DNA from: JBAWXE01 sp037144255
Lineage (GTDB): Bacteria; Bacteroidota; Bacteroidia; Chitinophagales; Chitinophagaceae
NCBI GenBank assembly: GCA_037144255.1
Contig: JBAWXE010000011.1
Span: forward strand, 1 to 43,965
DNA: 43,965 bases
Direction: 5' to 3'
In this document: in pieces, positions 30,507 to 40,016 of the stretch
How the letters are laid out: each line of letters starts with the position of its first letter
Numbering within the stretch: the first letter of the stretch is position 1
Position numbers and translations under genes: made by a program
Notes under the pieces: model-generated
The model's input: the letters and a program-made list of their open reading frames with translations, nothing else
Database searches by the model: none
Told to the model about the DNA's origin: nothing

Positions 30507-31259
30507 CTAATTAGTAGGCTGATATGGGTAACCGTACTTCTGCAACTCTTGTTCCATAGCCTGGTAGACTTTTTCTTTAAGAGCGGGAAGATCCTGTAAA
30601 GTAAGACCGGCAGCAGGAATCGGTGGTAAATATATGGCCCTGTTAAGTCCGGGACTGAGTTTCCACCAATGGCTATAGTGCCAACGCAGTACAGTATCAG
30701 GAAATATGAGAGGTACTATAGGCACTCCTGTATTAATAGCCAGCCGAAATGCGCCATCGTAAAAATTCTTAAGCAGATCCGGTGTTTCATTGAAAGTTCC
30801 TTCGGGGAAAATGGCAATAGAACTTTCGTGTTTTAGTACCCTCCACATGAGTTTCATGCTTTTGGCACGACTATGTTGACTACTACGATCGACCAATACT
30901 ACCAGCTGCCTGTATATGAAACCAATGACAGGTATCTTAGCAAATTCTTTTTTACCCAATGCCCTAAAATAAAAAGGGATGGAGGGGAAAAGTACTAACG
31001 CATCGAGATAAGAAATATGGTTGGCTACAATGATGTGGTGTTCTTTGGATGGAGGAGTGCCTTGTATTTTAATGGGCATACCAATAATCCATAACCAACC
31101 ACGTGACCATAAGTGTATAATCTTCCAAATAGCCTTGCGAGCGGCAATATTATTACCTATACTTATGAGTGCAAAAAAGGGAAATGCAATTAGTACACTT
31201 GACACAAAAAGCGTCAGTACATATAGTGTATAAAAGGGTTGTAATATTTTTTTGATCAT
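30507..31259 (-). CDS. plsC: 1-acyl-sn-glycerol-3-phosphate acyltransferase
   Basis: A 250-residue membrane acyltransferase that would convert lysophosphatidate to phosphatidate. The start at 31259 overlaps the upstream stop as ATGA; a longer frame to 31283 is rejected. An N-terminal membrane segment (11-37) is followed by the catalytic HX4D motif NHISYLD (H81, D86), the glycerophosphate-binding FPEGTFNE (151-158) and VPIVPLIFPDTV. All blocks of the PlsC family are present, and length is normal. It is translationally coupled to the b561-like gene, though no functional link is evident. It could also act on another lysolipid. Confidence 0.9.
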   Translation of the reverse strand: MIKKILQPFYTLYVLTLFVSSVLIAFPFFALISIGNNIAARKAIWKIIHLWSRGWLWIIGMPIKIQGTPPSKEHHIIVANHISYLDALVLFPSIPFYFRALGKKEFAKIPVIGFIYRQLVVLVDRSSQHSRAKSMKLMWRVLKHESSIAIFPEGTFNETPDLLKNFYDGAFRLAINTGVPIVPLIFPDTVLRWHYSHWWKLSPGLNRAIYLPPIPAAGLTLQDLPALKEKVYQAMEQELQKYGYPYQPTN

Positions 31260-31726
31260 GAATGATGCATGCCAGGAAACCATGGACGGCCTATCTCTGC
31301 TCTAAATGGCCAAGGCATAACAGCTGCAATGACTATGACTGCAAATAGGGTGTACCAAAAAAGGCGTTTGAATTTTGCTTCGCTATGAGTAGCGCTTTTA
31401 GATGTGGCATAACCCACATGGACAAGTACAATAGCCAATATCATACCAACAGTGTGCTCCATACTAAAAAAGCGTTTCATGGTATTTCCCATTACATCAC
31501 CTTCACCTGTAATTGCGTTCCACCAGTCGTTTACAAAGTATATAGTAATGCCTACCAGCAATTGTATATCGCAGCTAATGAGCAGGAATAAAGCAATACG
31601 CTGATCACTCTTTTTGAAGAGTTTTTTACTAATCATGCCACTAAGTCCATTCACTATAGTAAACAGGGCTAATATAACGATGATCCAACGAAGGAGGTTG
31701 TGAAGATCTAAGAGTCCAGTTTGCAT
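31256..31726 (-). CDS. Cytochrome b561-like four-helix membrane protein
   Basis: A 156-residue protein with four hydrophobic helices (about 10-31, 44-64, 91-107, 121-139). Histidines suited to haem ligation lie in LHNLLRW near the start of helix 1 and MEHTVGM in helix 3, plus LVHVGYA. The Cys/His pattern and size resemble small b-type cytochrome-like proteins conserved in Bacteroidota, but haem binding is inference. It ends in GMHHS. It overlaps plsC by 4 bases (ATGA) and they form a two-gene operon. Electron donor and acceptor are unknown. Confidence 0.75.
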   Translation of the reverse strand: MQTGLLDLHNLLRWIIVILALFTIVNGLSGMISKKLFKKSDQRIALFLLISCDIQLLVGITIYFVNDWWNAITGEGDVMGNTMKRFFSMEHTVGMILAIVLVHVGYATSKSATHSEAKFKRLFWYTLFAVIVIAAVMPWPFRAEIGRPWFPGMHHS

Positions 31727-31795
31727 ATGGGGCGGTTTTTATATTTTAAAGGTACTACGTAATTATTTATAGTGCAATGCCCTTTATATTAAATA

Positions 31796-33721
31796 TTATT
31801 TATGGCCTTGTTCTATATATAGCTTGTTGTGAATGAGCGCATACCTATAGGATTGGATCATGGCCTTTAAATAAGGTAGAACATGATCTTGTGTTATGGC
31901 AGCTTGTTGAGATAATAAATTGTGAGCACAAATGCTATCCGTAGGGAAAGCATAAAGGCCTGTGGGTTTTACATCAGCAGTTTGTAATAAGTATCCATTT
32001 ATTAGCAATTGGTACACACCGCTGAGCTGATTGATAGCATAAGGAGTAGCCGCCTTACGGAAAATACTATTGCCGAATGCAAAAAAGGGCTGGTCATATC
32101 CTAAATAATCTAAAACTGAGGGAAGGATATCAATTTGCTGAGCGATACTACCATGGGTGCCATGCACTGTAGTATCGCCCGGTGCATAAAAAATAATAGG
32201 AATCGCATAACGACCCATATTGTTTTGATAATATGTATCGCCTGCTAGTGGGGAGCAATGATCCGCTGTAATAACAAAGAGCGTATTGTTATACCATGCT
32301 TGCTTTTCGGCCACTGCAAAAAATCTGCGAAGTGCCATATCTGTATATGCTATGCAAGGATGAATATCCATGGTGCCTTTAGGTAAGGCACCAGCATATT
32401 GAGCAGGAACTTTATAAGGCGAGTGAGAAGTGAGTGTGAAAGCAGTAGCCAGAAATGGTTGTTGCATCTTACCTATACCAGCTACAAAATATTGTAAAAA
32501 GGGCTCATCCCAGATACCCCAGTTGCCATCGTAATCATCCTCATTATTGTATTCTGTGCGGCCATAATATTTCTGAAATCCTGCATTAGCGCAGAATACA
32601 TCAAAGCTCATGGTGCCATTGGTACCGCCATGATAAAATGCAGTAGCGTAGCCTTTATCCTTGAGCAATCCGGGTAGTGCAGTGATGCGATCTGCAGCAT
32701 ATACTGATGTAGATATAGATTCATCCATCATGGATGGTAACCCTGCTACTACAGCAGGAATACCCTCTGCAGAGTGTAAGGCATTGGCATATGCATGAGT
32801 ACATACTAATGAGCGATCCATCAGACTATCTAGGAACGGAGTATAGCTGGTACGTCCTCCCAGTTTGGTAAATTCTTTTGAGAAACTCTCACAGATGATA
32901 AGTACTACATTCTTCTTTCTGAATATATTATCATCAAAGTGTTTATATGTATTGATGTACTTAGTCAAATTACCAACCGGCAGATAATGAGCTTCCTCTA
33001 ATTCATCGTTTGCAAAAGTATTGATGACACTAAAAGGAGTATTGATAACAATAGGTGTGTACTTGCTATCTGCCACCTGCACTGCATTACGTATACCAAT
33101 AGGAACATATTGCAGACCACCACGTATACCAATAACAATAGTACCTGAAACAAGTAGAAGTATTAATGTTTGCCAGATAGGAGCTAGCCTGGTATTCCTT
33201 AGTACAGGTGATTTATCAATAGGCGTATGTTTTGCGATCTTTTTATTGATATGAACCACTGACCATACCATGAAAAACATTATCAATGGGATATACCAAA
33301 AATCCAATATCAGGCGTGGTAGAATAGATAGAAAATCACCTTTACGGGTGACCATATTCAAGACATCGGCAGTAGAGCGTTTGAAGTTGAATGGATAATA
33401 GGTCCAGTCTCCTATTTCAAATAATAGGGCGATAACATTCACGATAATAAATACCCAATGCGTAAGCCTTTGCCAACGTGGCATACGCCATAAAGGCAAA
33501 GGCAATAACAGCAATAATATATATATGGCATTGAGTGCCAGTAATGCAGAAGTATCGTATCGTAATGCAAAAAAAGTGATGCGGAAAAAGCCAGTTAATG
33601 TCAGCCCGGCAAAATGATGGATATTAATAATGGTAAATGCACAACGACTGAGGAAATAACACCACAGCAAAAAAAGCAACTGAAAAATGATGCGTCGTAA
33701 GGGAGCAATGATCTCTTTCAT
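31796..33721 (-). CDS. LtaS-type sulfatase-fold membrane transferase
   Basis: A 641-residue protein with about five N-terminal membrane helices (within 8-205) and a large extracytoplasmic alkaline-phosphatase-superfamily domain (about 265-610). Metal and catalytic residues are visible: NVVLIICESFSKEF with E278, probable nucleophile S317 in LHSAEGIPAV, and VITADHCSP with the Asp-His pair. This is the architecture of lipoteichoic acid synthase and phosphoglycerol or phosphoethanolamine transferases. In a Gram-negative-type cell the likely role is adding phosphoglycerol or phosphoethanolamine to envelope glycans or lipids. It sits 6 bases downstream of the DinB-family gene. Confidence 0.9.
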   Translation of the reverse strand: MKEIIAPLRRIIFQLLFLLWCYFLSRCAFTIINIHHFAGLTLTGFFRITFFALRYDTSALLALNAIYILLLLLPLPLWRMPRWQRLTHWVFIIVNVIALLFEIGDWTYYPFNFKRSTADVLNMVTRKGDFLSILPRLILDFWYIPLIMFFMVWSVVHINKKIAKHTPIDKSPVLRNTRLAPIWQTLILLLVSGTIVIGIRGGLQYVPIGIRNAVQVADSKYTPIVINTPFSVINTFANDELEEAHYLPVGNLTKYINTYKHFDDNIFRKKNVVLIICESFSKEFTKLGGRTSYTPFLDSLMDRSLVCTHAYANALHSAEGIPAVVAGLPSMMDESISTSVYAADRITALPGLLKDKGYATAFYHGGTNGTMSFDVFCANAGFQKYYGRTEYNNEDDYDGNWGIWDEPFLQYFVAGIGKMQQPFLATAFTLTSHSPYKVPAQYAGALPKGTMDIHPCIAYTDMALRRFFAVAEKQAWYNNTLFVITADHCSPLAGDTYYQNNMGRYAIPIIFYAPGDTTVHGTHGSIAQQIDILPSVLDYLGYDQPFFAFGNSIFRKAATPYAINQLSGVYQLLINGYLLQTADVKPTGLYAFPTDSICAHNLLSQQAAITQDHVLPYLKAMIQSYRYALIHNKLYIEQGHK

Positions 33722-33727
33722 AGCAAT

Positions 33728-34267
33728 TTACCAGTTCATTCGTCGGCGCAGGTTCACAATATGCTCTACATGATGACGTCCATGCCATGCATATAGTTCT
33801 GTCATTTCCCAAAGAGGTACATAACGTTGTTGATCTGGATGGTAATAAGTACGCTCCCAATCTGAGGGTTGCATATTATTTAATATGCTCACCCAACGGC
33901 GATGCAATGCATGCAATAAGGTTACTGATACATTTACAGGTACATTTTTCACATCGGGTAATTGGGCCCAGAGGTTTTCATTGTAAGGATTGATGACAGG
34001 GCCATCTTCTGTAAGTGCCAGTTTCAAGCGCACGTAAGCATTGATATGGCTATCTGCCATATGGTGCACTACTTGCTCTATGGTCCAACCATCGGGTCTG
34101 TATGGGGTTTCGAGATGTACTCTATCCAAATTCTCAATACATACATCCAGCCAAGATGGTACTGCTTCTATAATTGCAATAGCCTTTTGTATAGTTTGTG
34201 AAGAATATTGTTCCGGTCTTTGAAAACGGCCAATAGGATATTTGAGTTGTTCTAGGTTTTGCTCCAT
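33728..34267 (-). CDS. DinB/YfiT-family putative metal-dependent thiol-S-transferase or hydrolase
   Basis: A 179-residue four-helix-bundle protein. The opening YPIGRFQRPEQ and the metal-binding histidines in VVHHMADSH (H68) and WHGRHHVEHI (H162, H166) match the YfiT/BstA subgroup of DinB-like proteins. In Firmicutes these are bacillithiol transferases; in Bacteroidota the thiol partner is less certain. It is cytoplasmic and probably detoxifying. Length is typical. It is transcribed with, and 6 bases ahead of, the LtaS-type gene. The family call is strong. Confidence 0.9.
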   Translation of the reverse strand: MEQNLEQLKYPIGRFQRPEQYSSQTIQKAIAIIEAVPSWLDVCIENLDRVHLETPYRPDGWTIEQVVHHMADSHINAYVRLKLALTEDGPVINPYNENLWAQLPDVKNVPVNVSVTLLHALHRRWVSILNNMQPSDWERTYYHPDQQRYVPLWEMTELYAWHGRHHVEHIVNLRRRMNW

Positions 34268-34388
34268 TACAGGTGTGATTTACAAATAAATGTAAGATGA
34301 TTTGTTCATAATTAGATAATATGGAAATTCAAGTATTTGATAAAGATTAAAAAAACAACTGTATTGATCATTTAATACATAAAAGAAA

Positions 34389-34409
34389 AGCCCCACAAAT
34401 TGTAGGGCT
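34389..34409 (-). terminator. Terminator of nrdJ
   Basis: Read on the minus strand, AGCCCTACAA and TTGTGGGGCT pair over 10 bp including one G-U, then TTTTCTTTT. It lies 30 bases beyond the nrdJ stop. Confidence 0.8.
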
Positions 34410-34438
34410 GTCCATTATGAGAGTTGTGAATACTATCT

Positions 34439-37400
34439 TTAGCTACATCCTGTAGTTGTACCACAATTAGGACACATATAGCAAGTACCATTTCTTAAAG
34501 TGATGTTACCACAGTTTCTGCAAGCAGGAGCATCTGCGCTGGTACCCATTAATTTTTTGGCTTCAAGCGAATTTTGAGCAATTACAGATACCGGCTTAGG
34601 GGTTACTGCTGCTACCGTTTTCTTAGGGGTTTGTTGTGGTGCTGTTACACGAACTTGTGATAATTGCAATTGAGGTATAGATGGTTCCTGATGCGGTTGT
34701 ACTCTGTCTGCATCCGGTACGTGTACCAGATCTGTACGATCCAGATATTCATATGCCAATAAACGGAAGATATAATCCAATACAGAAGTGGCAGTCTTAA
34801 TATTCGGGTGCTCTACGATACCTGAAGGTTCGAAACGAGTAAAGATGAACTTATCTACATACTCTTCTAAAGGCACACCATATTGCAAGCCGACAGAAAC
34901 TGCAATTGCAAAGCTATTCATCATACTACGCATGGTAGCACCTTCTTTAGCCATATCTATGAATATCTCACCCAAAGTAGAATCGCTGTATTCACCAGTT
35001 CTTACAAACAATGGTTGTCCACCAACTTTTGCTTTAAATGTATAACCACGACGCTTAGCCGGTAATTGCTTACGTTCTACTATTCGGCTCAATTCACGTT
35101 TCAGTTGTGTGTCAGGACTAGCTTGTACACGCTTGTTCACTTCCTCCAGCAATTCGTCAACCGTTAGTTTTCCTAAGTCTACTATTTGGCTATCTACAGC
35201 TACTTCTTCTTCCTTAGTATCTTCTTTCTTCTTAGAATCGCTTTTGTTACTTAAAGGTTGACTCAACTTAGAACCATCGCGGTATAAAGCACAAGCTTTA
35301 AGACCTAATTGCCAGCTAAGGAAATAACAATCCTTTATCTCTTCAATATTAGCCTCGTTAGGAAGGTTGATAGTTTTAGAAATAGCACCACTGATGAAAG
35401 GCTGTACGGCACCCATCATGCGGATATGACCGTGTGCGTGAATATAACGTTGTCCTTTACGGCCACACTTGTTAGCACAATCAAATACCGGCAGGTGTTC
35501 GTCTTTCAGATATGGAGCACCCTCTATAGTCATGGTACCACATACATAATCGTTTGCTGTTTCTATCTCATCGTCAGTGAAACCTAATTCATGTAAGAGG
35601 CTGAAATTTGCATCATAATATTGTTCAGGTTTGAAGCCTAGACGACGCAAACACTCTTCGCCCAATGTATACACATTGAATACAAAACCTGATTCGAATG
35701 CACTTTCTACTGCTGTATCTAGTTTTTTGAGTTCTTCTGCTATGAATCCTTTTTCGCTTAATGTCTGATGGTTGATATAAGGGGCGCCTGCAAATGTGCC
35801 ATGTCCTTTTGCGAATTTCACGATCGCATCGATCTCTTCAGGTTGGTAACCCAATTTTTTCAAGGCACTAGGTATAGACTGATTGATGATCTTGAAATAA
35901 CCACCACCAGAGAGTTTTTTGAATTTCACTAATGCGAAATCCGGTTCAACACCTGTAGTATCACAATCCATTACCAGACCAATTGTGCCTGTAGGAGCTA
36001 TAACTGTAGCCTGTGCATTGCGATAACCATATTGTTCACCCATTTGTACTGCATCATCCCAAGCCTTAGTAGCTGCGGTGAGCATGTAATCAGGGCAATA
36101 TTTAGCGTTGATACCATTTGGTTTTATTTCTATGCCTTCGTAAGCATCTACAGCATCGTAAGCAGCAGCACGGTGATTGCGCATTACACGCAACATGTGT
36201 GCACGATTTTCTGTGTAACGAGGGAAAGTGCCGAGGCTCTTTGCCATTTCAGCAGAGGTTCTATATGCTACGCCATTCATGATAGCTGTGATAGCACCTG
36301 CAATAGCACGCGCTTCTTCACTATCATAAGGTATGCCACTTACCATCAGCATAGAACCGAGGTTTGCATAACCTAATCCTAAGGTGCGGTAATCATAACT
36401 GAGTTGCGCTACTTCAGGAGAAGGGAACTGGGCCATCAGTACTGATATTTCCAATACTACAGTCCATAGGCGGGTCATATATTCAAAACCTTGTACATTA
36501 AATATACCATCTTCTTCATTGAAGAAACGACGTAGATTCAATGATGCCAGATTACATGCTGTGTTATCCAAGAACATGTACTCTGAACATGGGTTTGATG
36601 CGTTGATACGGCCACCTTCAGGGCAGGTATGCCATTCGTTGATGGTAGTATCATATTGTGTACCAGGATCTGCACAACGCCAAGCAGCGTAAGAAATCTT
36701 TTCCCACAGTTCTTTAGCCGGTATCTTACTCATTACTTTACCGGTACTGCGAGCAGTCATTTCCCAATCTTCGCCATTTGTAAGGCGACGGAAAAATTCG
36801 TTTGGTATACGTACTGAGTTATTAGAGTTTTGACCTGATACTGTTTTGTATGCTTCGCCTTCGTAATCAGAAGGATATCCGGCAGCTATCAATGCTGCTA
36901 CTTTCTTTTCTTCTTCTACTTTCCAGTCAATGAAGTTGATCACTTCAGGATGATCCAAATCTAAGCAAACCATTTTAGCAGCACGGCGTGTAGTACCACC
37001 ACTCTTGATAGCACCTGCAGCACGATCGCCTATTTTCAAGAAGCTCATCAAGCCGCTGGAAGTACCACCACCACTGAGTTTTTCGCCTTCGGCACGAACA
37101 TGTGAGAAGTTAGTACCTACACCTGAACCATATTTGAATATTCGTGCTTCACGCACCCAAAGATCCATGATACCACCGTCGTTTACCAGATCATCGCTTA
37201 CACTGAGGATGAAACAAGCATGTGGCTGAGGGCGCTCGTAAGCATTCTTAGAACGCTCTAATGTAACTGTTATAGGATCAACATAATAGTGTCCTTGTGG
37301 TTTGCCTTCTATACCATAGCTACTATGCAGTCCGGTATTGAACCATTGCGGAGAATTAGGCGCACAACTTTGTTCCAGTATACTGAATATCAACTCATCA

Positions 37401-37762
37401 TAGAATACTTGTGCATCCTGAGAAGAAGCAAAGTAACCATATTGTTCGCCCCATATGCGCCAACAATTAGCCAAACGATGTGCTACTTCTTTTATAGATG
37501 TTTCGCGTCCGGTAGTACCATCCGGTTGAGGTACACCTGCTTTACGAAAATATTTTTGAGCTAATATATCTGTTGCTATTTGAGACCAATGTTTGGGAAC
37601 TTCCACATTAGTCATTTCAAATACTTTTTCCCCATTAGGATTTCTAATGATCGAAGTACGATAGTCGTATTCGAACATATCGAAAGGACTAACACCGTCG
37701 CGGGTATACTGACGTTGGAAAGCTAAGCCTTCGCCTTTTGTTTTAGTTTTTTTGGCACTCAT
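34439..37762 (-). CDS. nrdJ: Class II (adenosylcobalamin-dependent) ribonucleoside-diphosphate reductase
   Basis: A 1107-residue cytoplasmic enzyme making deoxyribonucleotides. ATG 37762 (MSAKKTKTKGEGLAFQRQYT) is preferred to an upstream start at 37882, whose extra 40 residues are not family-like. Active-site cysteines C183 (HACFILSVSDD), C392 in NASNPCSE with N390 and E394, and C403 keep the class II spacing. The C-terminal tail carries the cysteine-rich swivelling/zinc end CRNCGNITLRNGTCYMCPNC. No small radical subunit gene is near, as expected for a B12 enzyme. I found no cobalamin riboswitch upstream, but a perfect DnaA box lies about 90 bases before the start. Confidence 0.96.
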   Translation of the reverse strand: MSAKKTKTKGEGLAFQRQYTRDGVSPFDMFEYDYRTSIIRNPNGEKVFEMTNVEVPKHWSQIATDILAQKYFRKAGVPQPDGTTGRETSIKEVAHRLANCWRIWGEQYGYFASSQDAQVFYDELIFSILEQSCAPNSPQWFNTGLHSSYGIEGKPQGHYYVDPITVTLERSKNAYERPQPHACFILSVSDDLVNDGGIMDLWVREARIFKYGSGVGTNFSHVRAEGEKLSGGGTSSGLMSFLKIGDRAAGAIKSGGTTRRAAKMVCLDLDHPEVINFIDWKVEEEKKVAALIAAGYPSDYEGEAYKTVSGQNSNNSVRIPNEFFRRLTNGEDWEMTARSTGKVMSKIPAKELWEKISYAAWRCADPGTQYDTTINEWHTCPEGGRINASNPCSEYMFLDNTACNLASLNLRRFFNEEDGIFNVQGFEYMTRLWTVVLEISVLMAQFPSPEVAQLSYDYRTLGLGYANLGSMLMVSGIPYDSEEARAIAGAITAIMNGVAYRTSAEMAKSLGTFPRYTENRAHMLRVMRNHRAAAYDAVDAYEGIEIKPNGINAKYCPDYMLTAATKAWDDAVQMGEQYGYRNAQATVIAPTGTIGLVMDCDTTGVEPDFALVKFKKLSGGGYFKIINQSIPSALKKLGYQPEEIDAIVKFAKGHGTFAGAPYINHQTLSEKGFIAEELKKLDTAVESAFESGFVFNVYTLGEECLRRLGFKPEQYYDANFSLLHELGFTDDEIETANDYVCGTMTIEGAPYLKDEHLPVFDCANKCGRKGQRYIHAHGHIRMMGAVQPFISGAISKTINLPNEANIEEIKDCYFLSWQLGLKACALYRDGSKLSQPLSNKSDSKKKEDTKEEEVAVDSQIVDLGKLTVDELLEEVNKRVQASPDTQLKRELSRIVERKQLPAKRRGYTFKAKVGGQPLFVRTGEYSDSTLGEIFIDMAKEGATMRSMMNSFAIAVSVGLQYGVPLEEYVDKFIFTRFEPSGIVEHPNIKTATSVLDYIFRLLAYEYLDRTDLVHVPDADRVQPHQEPSIPQLQLSQVRVTAPQQTPKKTVAAVTPKPVSVIAQNSLEAKKLMGTSADAPACRNCGNITLRNGTCYMCPNCGTTTGCS

Positions 37763-38092
37763 GGGTAAAAGTATTTGTGTTAGTAATTTTTTTAGGTCGG
37801 AAAGCGAATTTATTAAAAGAGTTGAGGTGTTTGGGATAAAGAAATTAACCTTCTGTGGATAAACTATTGTATAAACTCTCAAGCGTAGGCGTGACTTGAT
37901 ATATTATTTTATTATTAATTCAATATTATTACATCGGCTTTGAAATGTCTGATAAATTGTTAATTTGATATCAGCATTTACTTATTCAATGTTAAGAATT
38001 TTATAGCTGCGTATGGCTTTGGGAGGCAAATAGAGGCTTGCACATTTACTTTTACCATTATTTTCCACTATTTTTATGCGTAAATTTTTTTT
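37763..38092. other. Divergent nrdJ-gcvH intergenic region
   Basis: 330 bases, AT-rich. It holds the DnaA box described separately and no gene I can support. On the gcvH side TTG (38038-38040) and TATTTTCC (38059-38066) with 18 bases between are a weak promoter match. A 164-residue leftward open frame overlapping gcvH is a shadow. Confidence 0.5.
37854..37862 (-). promoter_or_regulatory. Perfect DnaA box upstream of nrdJ
   Basis: The minus strand reads TTATCCACA, the strongest DnaA-box consensus, 92 bases before the nrdJ ATG. A weaker relative, TTATCCCAA, lies at 37841-37849, 13 bases nearer the gene. DnaA controls nrdAB in Escherichia coli; a similar link for this nrdJ is inference. Confidence 0.5.
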
Positions 38093-38473
38093 ATGCAATT
38101 TCCTGACAATCTGCGTTACACTAAAGACCACGAGTGGATAAAAATAGAAGGCAATACAGCTACAGTAGGTATCACTGATTTTGCTCAACATGAGCTGGGC
38201 GATATCGTATATGTAGAAATAGGAAGTACTGGAAAGCCATTGAGTGCCAACGAGATCTTTGGTACTGTGGAAGCTGTTAAAACCGTTTCTGATCTGTACC
38301 TGCCTGTTAGTGGTACTGTTACAGAGGTGAATGCTGATTTGGAAAGCAATCCTGAGTATGTAAACCAAGATCCTTATGTTAAAGGATGGATGGTGAAAAT
38401 GACTATCAGTGATATGTCTGAAGTAAACAACTTGATGGACGCAGCTGCTTATGGCCAACTGGTAGGCGCATAA
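38093..38473 (+). CDS. gcvH: Glycine cleavage system H protein
   Basis: A 126-residue lipoyl carrier that shuttles the aminomethyl group between the P, T and L proteins. It begins with FPDNLRYTKDHEWI, has GITDFAQHELGDIVYVEI, and the lipoylation lysine K63 in TVEAVKTVSDLYLPVSG. The end ENPEYVN-like stretch and GWMVKM match the family. Length is standard. The other gcv genes are not in the window. It is followed after 1 base by a VanZ-like gene, so the two form a transcript. No glycine riboswitch was recognised upstream. Confidence 0.97.
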   Translation: MQFPDNLRYTKDHEWIKIEGNTATVGITDFAQHELGDIVYVEIGSTGKPLSANEIFGTVEAVKTVSDLYLPVSGTVTEVNADLESNPEYVNQDPYVKGWMVKMTISDMSEVNNLMDAAAYGQLVGA

Positions 38474-38474
38474 C

Positions 38475-38888
38475 ATGTGGCAAGTTTTTACTGAAAGATC
38501 AACTTATACAAAACGAGCAAGGCTACTGGCTATCCTGTGGACCTTGCTCATTTTCTTTTTATGCTTCTTACCGGGTGCAGATATCCCTGAAGTAGGGATA
38601 CCTTTTGCCGATAAATGGGCGCATTTTATTCTTTTTGGCATGTTTGCCATTCTTTGGTTATGCACCAAACCTACCCGTAAATTCAGTTTTCTTCTTTTCA
38701 TTTTTGCTGTATGTGTGTTTCTAGGTTGGTTGGTAGAGCTGATACAGGGTACGCTTACCTTCTTAGGTCGCTCGCAGGATAATATGGACACCTTAGCAGA
38801 CTCTATAGGCGGTTTACTGGGGGTATTGTTTTTCTACATGTTGTCTAAAATGGCTGAAAAACGTATCAGCAAAACACCAAAAAGTTAA
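38475..38888 (+). CDS. VanZ-like membrane protein
   Basis: A 137-residue protein with four hydrophobic segments (about 18-34, 48-63, 70-88, 109-128). The VanZ-family features are FLPGADIPEVGIPFADKWAH near helix 2, then VELIQGTLTFLGRSQDNMD and TLADSIGGLLGVLFFYML. The family takes its name from a teicoplanin-resistance accessory protein; in most bacteria the role is unknown. It starts one base after the gcvH stop and must be cotranscribed, although no functional link with glycine cleavage is evident. Confidence 0.88.
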   Translation: MWQVFTERSTYTKRARLLAILWTLLIFFLCFLPGADIPEVGIPFADKWAHFILFGMFAILWLCTKPTRKFSFLLFIFAVCVFLGWLVELIQGTLTFLGRSQDNMDTLADSIGGLLGVLFFYMLSKMAEKRISKTPKS

Positions 38889-38993
38889 TTTTCGCAGTTC
38901 ATATAGCTAGATACACTCTTTTTATAGCAGACTACAAGCATTCTTTCTTATTTTAGTCATCTAATTACTTAATATCAAGCCTATATTGACTGT

Positions 38994-40016
38994 ATGATAT
39001 ACCGTAGCAAAGCACCTTTACGCATTGGACTGGCAGGTGGCGGCACAGATGTAAGCCCTTATTGTGACATGTATGGTGGTGCCATACTCAATGCCACTAT
39101 CTCTCTATATGCATATGCTACTATCGAACCATTGGATCAACCTATAGTGATCATAGAAGCTGTAGACCGAGGAGAGAAAGTGCAATATGAAAAGAATGAA
39201 AAATTACCTATCGACGGAAAATTAGACCTTGCTACAGGTGCATACAATCATCTGGTGCAGCAGTATGGGCCTATGCCTTCTGGTTTCAAACTAACCACAT
39301 TTGTAGATGCACCTGCAGGATCAGGTCTAGGTACCTCTTCTACACTTATGGTAGCTATACTAGGTGTTTTTGCAGAGTGGTTGCGATTACCTTTGGGCGA
39401 ATATGACATAGCTCATATGGCTTACCAGATAGAGCGTGTGGAGCTGGCTATGGCTGGTGGTAAGCAAGATCAGTATGCTGCTACATTTGGCGGAGTGAAC
39501 TTTATGGAGTTTTATGATGGCAGTACAGTTATCGTAAACCCATTGCGTATCAAACCTCAATACCTATACGAACTTCAGAATAATCTCCTATTATATTTTA
39601 CTGCTACCAGCCGCTTATCATCTTCTATAATAGAAGTGCAAAGCCAAAATGTAAAAGATAACAACCAGACATCAATAGATGCAATGCACCAACTGAAAGA
39701 GCAGGCCCGCATGATGAAAGAAGCTCTGCTGAAAGGCAAGGTGCATGACATAGGTAGTATCTTGGATTTTGGATTCCGTTATAAAAAACAAATGGCAAAA
39801 GGTATCTCCAACCCTCGAATGGATGAGATATACGAAGCTGCACTAAAAGGTGGTGCTACCGGTGGTAAGATAAGTGGTGCAGGCGGTGGTGGATTTATGA
39901 TGTTCTACTGCCCTGGCAATACCCACTATCACGTAAGACAAGCACTGAGTAATTTTGGTGGCGATTTTCGTCAGTACGAGTTTACACAACATGGTTTATT
40001 TACCTGGAGCATCTGA
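38994..40016 (+). CDS. hddA: D-glycero-alpha-D-manno-heptose 7-phosphate kinase
   Basis: A 340-residue GHMP-family kinase. The N-terminal KAPLRIGLAGGGTDVSPYCD, the phosphate-binding motif PAGSGLGTSST (107-117), ERVELAMAGGKQDQYAATFG and the C-terminal GGKISGAGGGGFMMFYC are the family blocks, and the GGTDV motif is typical of heptose and fucose-type sugar kinases. It would phosphorylate heptose 7-phosphate at C1 for GDP-heptose synthesis. The stop overlaps the start of the hddC-like gene by one base (TGATG). GmhA and GmhB are not in the window. An alternative is another sugar 1-kinase, but the partner gene supports hddA. Confidence 0.88.
   Translation: MIYRSKAPLRIGLAGGGTDVSPYCDMYGGAILNATISLYAYATIEPLDQPIVIIEAVDRGEKVQYEKNEKLPIDGKLDLATGAYNHLVQQYGPMPSGFKLTTFVDAPAGSGLGTSSTLMVAILGVFAEWLRLPLGEYDIAHMAYQIERVELAMAGGKQDQYAATFGGVNFMEFYDGSTVIVNPLRIKPQYLYELQNNLLLYFTATSRLSSSIIEVQSQNVKDNNQTSIDAMHQLKEQARMMKEALLKGKVHDIGSILDFGFRYKKQMAKGISNPRMDEIYEAALKGGATGGKISGAGGGGFMMFYCPGNTHYHVRQALSNFGGDFRQYEFTQHGLFTWSI

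Noticed and set aside
37763..38092. Cobalamin riboswitch upstream of the B12-dependent reductase
   Set aside because: No B12-box-like GCCACTG or multi-stem leader was recognised.
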